From contig SVLP01000002.1 in the NCBI GenBank assembly GCA_015067895.1, positions 62,001-126,000 of the forward strand: 64,000 nucleotides of DNA, given 5' to 3'. Shown piece after piece: positions 60,526 through 64,000 of the stretch (positions within the stretch are counted from its first letter, which is position 1; each line of letters starts with the position of its first letter). Source of the DNA: Oscillospiraceae bacterium (lineage in GTDB: Bacteria > Bacillota_A > Clostridia > Oscillospirales > Oscillospiraceae). Below the pieces are notes generated by a model, which was not told the origin of the DNA, did not search any database, and was given only the letters and a program-made list of their open reading frames with translations. The translations under genes were made by a program, and so were the position numbers.

Positions 60526-61652
60526 ATCAGACATCTGCCATCATCTCCACCTATTCCGCCGACACCTTCGGTGTGTGCTCGGCTCTCTTTGAGCTGGGGG
60601 GCATGGTCATCATGCACGACGCCTCCGGCTGCAACTCCACCTACACCACCCACGATGAACCCCGTTGGTACGACATGGACAGCATGGTCTACATTTCGGG
60701 TCTGAGCGAAATGGAAGCCATCCTGGGCGACGACGAAAAGCTCATCGACGACATCGTCGCCGCCGCCAATGACCTGCATCCCAACTTCATCGCCATCGCC
60801 GGGACTCCCATCCCCGCAATGACCGGCTTCGATTTTCAGGCCGTGGCTGCAGTAATCGAGGAGCGCACCGGCATCCCCACCTTCGGCTTCGCCACCACCG
60901 GCATGAACACCTATGTAAGCGGTGCGTCCATGGCTTTTGAGGTCATTGCCCGTCACTTCGTAGACGATACCTCCGGGAAGACCCCAGAGCCATCCGCCAA
61001 CATTCTGGGCCTGACGCCCCTGGATTTCTCCGTCAACGGCTCTGACCGCGCCATCGCCCGGTTTCTGGAGGATTCGGGCTACCGCGTCCTGTCCACCTTC
61101 GCCATGGGCAGCACACCCGAGGAGATCTCCCGGGCGGGCAAGGCCCATGTGAATCTGGTGGTATCCTCCACCGGCCTTGCCGCCGCAAACGTCCTGCGGG
61201 AGCGGTTCGGAACCCCCTACGTGGTGGGTGTTCCCATCTCGGAAGCCTACCGGGCGATGCTCCGGGATGCGCTGGGCAGGGGAGAAGTCTGCTGCCCTGC
61301 GTCCGAGCTTCCTGACGGTAATATCGTCGTCATCGGCGAAGCGGTGACCTCCGTCAGCCTGGCTTCCGCCATCGAGCTGACCGCAGGCCGGGCCGTCCGC
61401 GTCCTTTGCCCCACGGAGCACTGCGACTCCGTCCTACGCGGAAAGGATCGGTCTTTGAAATGGGAGGAGGAGCTGTCCGATGCCCTGCGCTCGGCAAAGA
61501 TGGTCATCGCAGACCCGCTCTACCGTCCCATCTGCCCCGAAGGTGTCCGCTTTGTGGAGCTCCCCGCCGAATCCTTCTCCGGCCGCATCTTCCGGGCGCG
61601 GATCCCCGATCTCGTCTCCCACTTTGATGAATTTCTGAAAGAGGTGCTGTAA
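60522..61652 (+). CDS. NifK-like component 1 subunit (nitrogenase-like)
   Basis: A 376-residue component 1-type protein, short for the family. Cys19 (FGVCSALFELGGM) and Cys37 (DASGCNSTY) match two P-cluster-type positions. The third, normally TTC, reads GTPIPAM (94-100), with Pro96 in place of Cys. It overlaps the NifD-like gene by four bases, so the pair is translated together as expected for a heterotetramer. No nifE/N/B are present in the window. Confidence 0.82.
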   Translation: MNQTSAIISTYSADTFGVCSALFELGGMVIMHDASGCNSTYTTHDEPRWYDMDSMVYISGLSEMEAILGDDEKLIDDIVAAANDLHPNFIAIAGTPIPAMTGFDFQAVAAVIEERTGIPTFGFATTGMNTYVSGASMAFEVIARHFVDDTSGKTPEPSANILGLTPLDFSVNGSDRAIARFLEDSGYRVLSTFAMGSTPEEISRAGKAHVNLVVSSTGLAAANVLRERFGTPYVVGVPISEAYRAMLRDALGRGEVCCPASELPDGNIVVIGEAVTSVSLASAIELTAGRAVRVLCPTEHCDSVLRGKDRSLKWEEELSDALRSAKMVIADPLYRPICPEGVRFVELPAESFSGRIFRARIPDLVSHFDEFLKEVL

Positions 61653-61653
61653 T

Positions 61654-62751
61654 ATGAAAAAGCTTCTGCCCCTGCTGCTGATCGCGGTGCTTCTGACTGC
61701 CTGCGCCGCCCCCGGCGCGTCCGTCTCCGGGAATACCCGCACGATCATCGATCACACCGATGTGGAGGTCACCCTGCCCGCGAATGTGGAGCGGATCGTG
61801 GTCTGCGATATCCTGCCCCTGCCCAGTGTCCTGTCCGTCTTCTTCAACTCCGCCGACAAGATCGTCGGCATGTCCGGCACCAGCATGAACGCCGCTGAGA
61901 ACAGCCTCCTCGGCCAGCTGTACCCGGAGATCCTCGACGCCGAAACCGGCTTCATCGACGGCTCCACAGTCAACACCGAGGAGCTGCTGAAGCTGAGACC
62001 CGATGTTGTCTTCTACAACGCCTCCCGGACGGAGCTGGGCGATCAGCTCCGCAGAGCCGGCTTCCCTGCGGTGGCCATTTCTGTCAACAAGTGGGACTAT
62101 GACTGCATCGAGACACTGAACCAGTGGATCGCCCTCCTGAGTGAGATCTTCCCGGAAAATGATAAATCTGAGATCGTGCGGACTTACTCCGAGAAGGTCT
62201 ACGACATGGTGCAGGGGCGCGTCAGCACCATCCCCGCCGGGGATCGGGAGGAGGCCCTCTTCCTCTACCAGTACAGCGATGCGAACCTCCAGACCTCCGG
62301 CAAGCGGTTCTTCGGTCAGTGGTGGGCAGACGCCATCGGCGTGAAAAACGTCGCCGAGGAGCTGACCACCGACAATTCCGTCACCGTCAACATGGAGCAG
62401 GTCTACGCCTGGGATCCCGAGCTGATCTTCATCACCAATTTCACCACCGCCAGCGCCGACGACCTCTACCACAATACCGTGGGCTCCTACGACTGGAGCG
62501 CCATCGATGCGGTGCTGGATCAGCGGGTCTATAAGATGCCCCTGGGCATGTACCGCAGCTACACCCCCGGCGTGGACACCCCTGTGACCCTGCTGTGGCT
62601 GGCGAAGACTGCCTATCCTGAGCTCTTTGCCGATATCGATATCATTTCTGAGACCAAGACCTACTACGCCGAGGTCTTCGGCATCGATCTGACCGATGAC
62701 CAGGCCGCCTCCATCTTCACCCCCACCGCCGAGGCCGGTTCCGGCTTCTAA
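61654..62751 (+). CDS. FecB-type substrate-binding lipoprotein
   Basis: A 365-residue exported lipoprotein with the lipobox LLTAC (Cys17). The remainder is the two-lobed class III binding fold of iron-chelate or corrinoid importers (ERIVVCDILPLPSVLSVFF, LLKLRPDVVFYNA, WADAIGVKNVAEELTTDNSVTVNMEQVYAWDPELIFITN). It completes the importer whose permease and ATPase lie six genes upstream. Its place among the nitrogenase-like and maturase genes ties the imported compound to this system. Start ATG at 61654. Confidence 0.9.
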   Translation: MKKLLPLLLIAVLLTACAAPGASVSGNTRTIIDHTDVEVTLPANVERIVVCDILPLPSVLSVFFNSADKIVGMSGTSMNAAENSLLGQLYPEILDAETGFIDGSTVNTEELLKLRPDVVFYNASRTELGDQLRRAGFPAVAISVNKWDYDCIETLNQWIALLSEIFPENDKSEIVRTYSEKVYDMVQGRVSTIPAGDREEALFLYQYSDANLQTSGKRFFGQWWADAIGVKNVAEELTTDNSVTVNMEQVYAWDPELIFITNFTTASADDLYHNTVGSYDWSAIDAVLDQRVYKMPLGMYRSYTPGVDTPVTLLWLAKTAYPELFADIDIISETKTYYAEVFGIDLTDDQAASIFTPTAEAGSGF

Positions 62752-62767
62752 GAAAGGAGCAACCATT

Positions 62768-63955
62768 GTGAGTATGAATCAGACACCCTCCGGCGACCGG
62801 GTGCACATCGGCTTCTTCGGCCGCCGCAACGCGGGTAAGTCCAGTGTGGTCAACGCTGTCACGGGCCAGGATCTGGCCGTGGTATCCGATGTGAAGGGCA
62901 CCACCACCGACCCCGTCCGCAAGGCCATGGAGCTGCTGCCCCTGGGCCCGGTGATGATCTTCGACACCCCCGGCTTTGACGACGAGGGCGAGCTAGGCCA
63001 GCTCCGCGTCCGCAAGACCCGTCAGATCCTGAACAAGACCGACATCGCCCTGCTGGTGGTGGATGCCAACGAGGGGATGAAGGAATGCGACCACCAGCTC
63101 ATCGAGCTGTTCCGGGCCAAGGAGATTCCGTATCTTGTGATCTTCAACAAGTCCGACCTGCTTCCCGAGATCCCCGCCGACACTGACCACGAGATCTATG
63201 TCAGTGCCCTCAAGGGAGAGAGAATCCACGAGCTGAAGGAGCGTATTGCCCGGCTCCACCGGCCGGAGGATGGCAAGCGCATCATCTCCGACAAGCTGGG
63301 GCCCGGTGATCTTGCCGTGCTGGTGATCCCCATCGACAAGGCTGCCCCCAAGGGCCGCCTGATCCTGCCCCAGCAGCAGACCATCCGGGACATCCTGGAC
63401 TGCGGCGCCATCGCCGTCACCACCAGAGACTCTGAGCTTTCTCAGACCCTGACGGCTCTGGGAAAGGCACCTTCCGTGGTCATCACCGACTCCCAGGTCT
63501 TCCGTGCCGTTTCCCAAATCGTCCCCCGGGAAGTCCCCCTGACCTCCTTCTCCATCCTGATGGCCCGTTATAAGGGCCTGCTGGAGGACGCCGTCCGGGG
63601 CGCGGCGGCGGTGGAAAACCTGCGCGACGGGGACACCGTCCTCATCGCCGAGGGCTGCACCCACCACCGCCAATGCGACGACATCGGCACCTTCAAGATC
63701 CCCAACTGGCTCCGCAAATACACCAGCAAAGAACTGAACATCCGCACCTGCAGCGGCACTGAGTTCCCCGACGACCTGAGCCCCTACGCCATGGTCATCC
63801 ACTGCGGCGGCTGTATGCTGAATGAGCGGGAAGTCCGCTACCGCACCAAATGCGCCGTGGATCAGAACGTGCCCATCACCAACTACGGCACCCTGATCGC
63901 CTACCTCAACGGCATTCTCAAAAGAAGCATCGAGATCTTCCCGGAGCTCCTGTAA
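62768..63955 (+). CDS. hydF: [FeFe]-hydrogenase maturation GTPase HydF
   Basis: A 395-residue HydF. The N-terminal GTPase has GRRNAGKSS (about 18-26), DTPGFDDEGELG and NKSD. The C-terminal part carries the [4Fe-4S] motif CTHH...HCGGC with the typical spacing. HydF is the scaffold for the 2Fe subcluster. The GTG at 62768 is chosen because AAAGGAG lies seven bases upstream, and the ATG at 62774 is the alternative. HydG is not in the window. It may lie beyond the terminator or elsewhere. Confidence 0.93.
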   Translation: MSMNQTPSGDRVHIGFFGRRNAGKSSVVNAVTGQDLAVVSDVKGTTTDPVRKAMELLPLGPVMIFDTPGFDDEGELGQLRVRKTRQILNKTDIALLVVDANEGMKECDHQLIELFRAKEIPYLVIFNKSDLLPEIPADTDHEIYVSALKGERIHELKERIARLHRPEDGKRIISDKLGPGDLAVLVIPIDKAAPKGRLILPQQQTIRDILDCGAIAVTTRDSELSQTLTALGKAPSVVITDSQVFRAVSQIVPREVPLTSFSILMARYKGLLEDAVRGAAAVENLRDGDTVLIAEGCTHHRQCDDIGTFKIPNWLRKYTSKELNIRTCSGTEFPDDLSPYAMVIHCGGCMLNEREVRYRTKCAVDQNVPITNYGTLIAYLNGILKRSIEIFPELL

Positions 63956-63964
63956 CTTCAAAAT

Positions 63965-63997
63965 CCCCCCTGGCCCAAGGGCCAGGGGGGACTTTTT
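63965..63997 (+). terminator. Intrinsic terminator after hydF
   Basis: Stem CCCCCCTGGC/GCCAGGGGGG with loop CCAAGG, followed by ACTTTTT, ending the operon near the window edge. Confidence 0.85.
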
Positions 63998-64000
63998 CCG

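Noticed and set aside
58445..61652. A nitrogen-fixation (nifHDK) cluster
   Set aside because: NifD/K-like proteins are short and lack a P-cluster-type Cys. No nifB/E/N is in the window. HydE/F and the importer point elsewhere.
1..64000. CRISPR arrays, tRNA and rRNA genes
   Set aside because: No regularly spaced direct repeats, no tRNA cloverleaf with a CCA-type end and no rRNA-like block were noticed by eye. A tRNAscan or CRISPR finder run would be decisive.

Overview
This is a GC-rich chromosomal window, mostly tightly packed operons, from an anaerobic spore-forming member of the Clostridia, probably Oscillospirales. A complete spoIIIAA-AH operon shows the sporulation ability. Hcp, HydE/HydF and several iron-sulfur proteins indicate anaerobic life. 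No rRNA, tRNA, CRISPR array or transposase gene is visible. Placement below order level is a guess.

Layout. 1-6.9 kb: a partial YcxB-like gene, a TSCPD protein, a YbaK deacylase, a TepA-type ClpP protease, a degenerate UppP homologue, FtsK/SpoIIIE and a HAD hydrolase. 6.9-11.4 kb: spoIIIAA-AH, behind a sigma-E-like promoter. 11.4-11.65 kb: a MITE-like element. 11.7-15.8 kb: asp23, nusB, a Kae1-like gene, xseA, xseB and a prenyl synthase. 15.9-18.5 kb: an AT-rich orphan membrane gene divergent from a MATE pump, then an orphan. 18.6-21.9 kb: trkA, trkH and a Nudix hydrolase. 22.0-25.2 kb (minus strand): queA, an acetyltransferase, tgt and yajC. 25.3-29.7 kb: an SLH/Ig/M15 secreted peptidase, a DUF1893-APH fusion, an HD protein and an MBL hydrolase.

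29.7-35.5 kb is a lasso-peptide (RiPP) cluster of the paeninodin type: ABC exporter, precursor, asparagine-synthetase-like cyclase, HPr-kinase-like kinase, PqqD-like B1 and B2 protease. The precursor fits an Ala1-Glu9 ring and ends in Ser, the residue such kinases phosphorylate. 35.7-42.0 kb is a 2096-residue secreted subtilase carrying dockerin-like and cohesin-like modules. 42.1-48.4 kb holds a small membrane protein, an XRE membrane regulator and a J-domain/TPR plus HscC-type Hsp70 pair. 48.5-54.9 kb holds a palindromic repeat, a methyltransferase with a His-rich linker, a GDSL hydrolase, a hydrate epimerase, a Crp/Fnr regulator divergent from a zinc-ribbon/ferredoxin/hcp operon, and a Mn-catalase.

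54.9-64 kb is the most unusual part. One apparent operon, led by a structured RNA with its own terminator, encodes a TM1266-type protein, a FecC/D-type permease, an ABC ATPase fused to a second TM1266 domain, HydE, a NifH-like protein, two diverged NifD/NifK-like proteins, a FecB-type lipoprotein and HydF. It joins a nitrogenase-like reductase, two H-cluster maturases and a metal-chelate importer. Nitrogen fixation is unlikely because NifB/E/N are absent and a P-cluster-type Cys is lost. A cofactor import/assembly or reduction system is the best inference.
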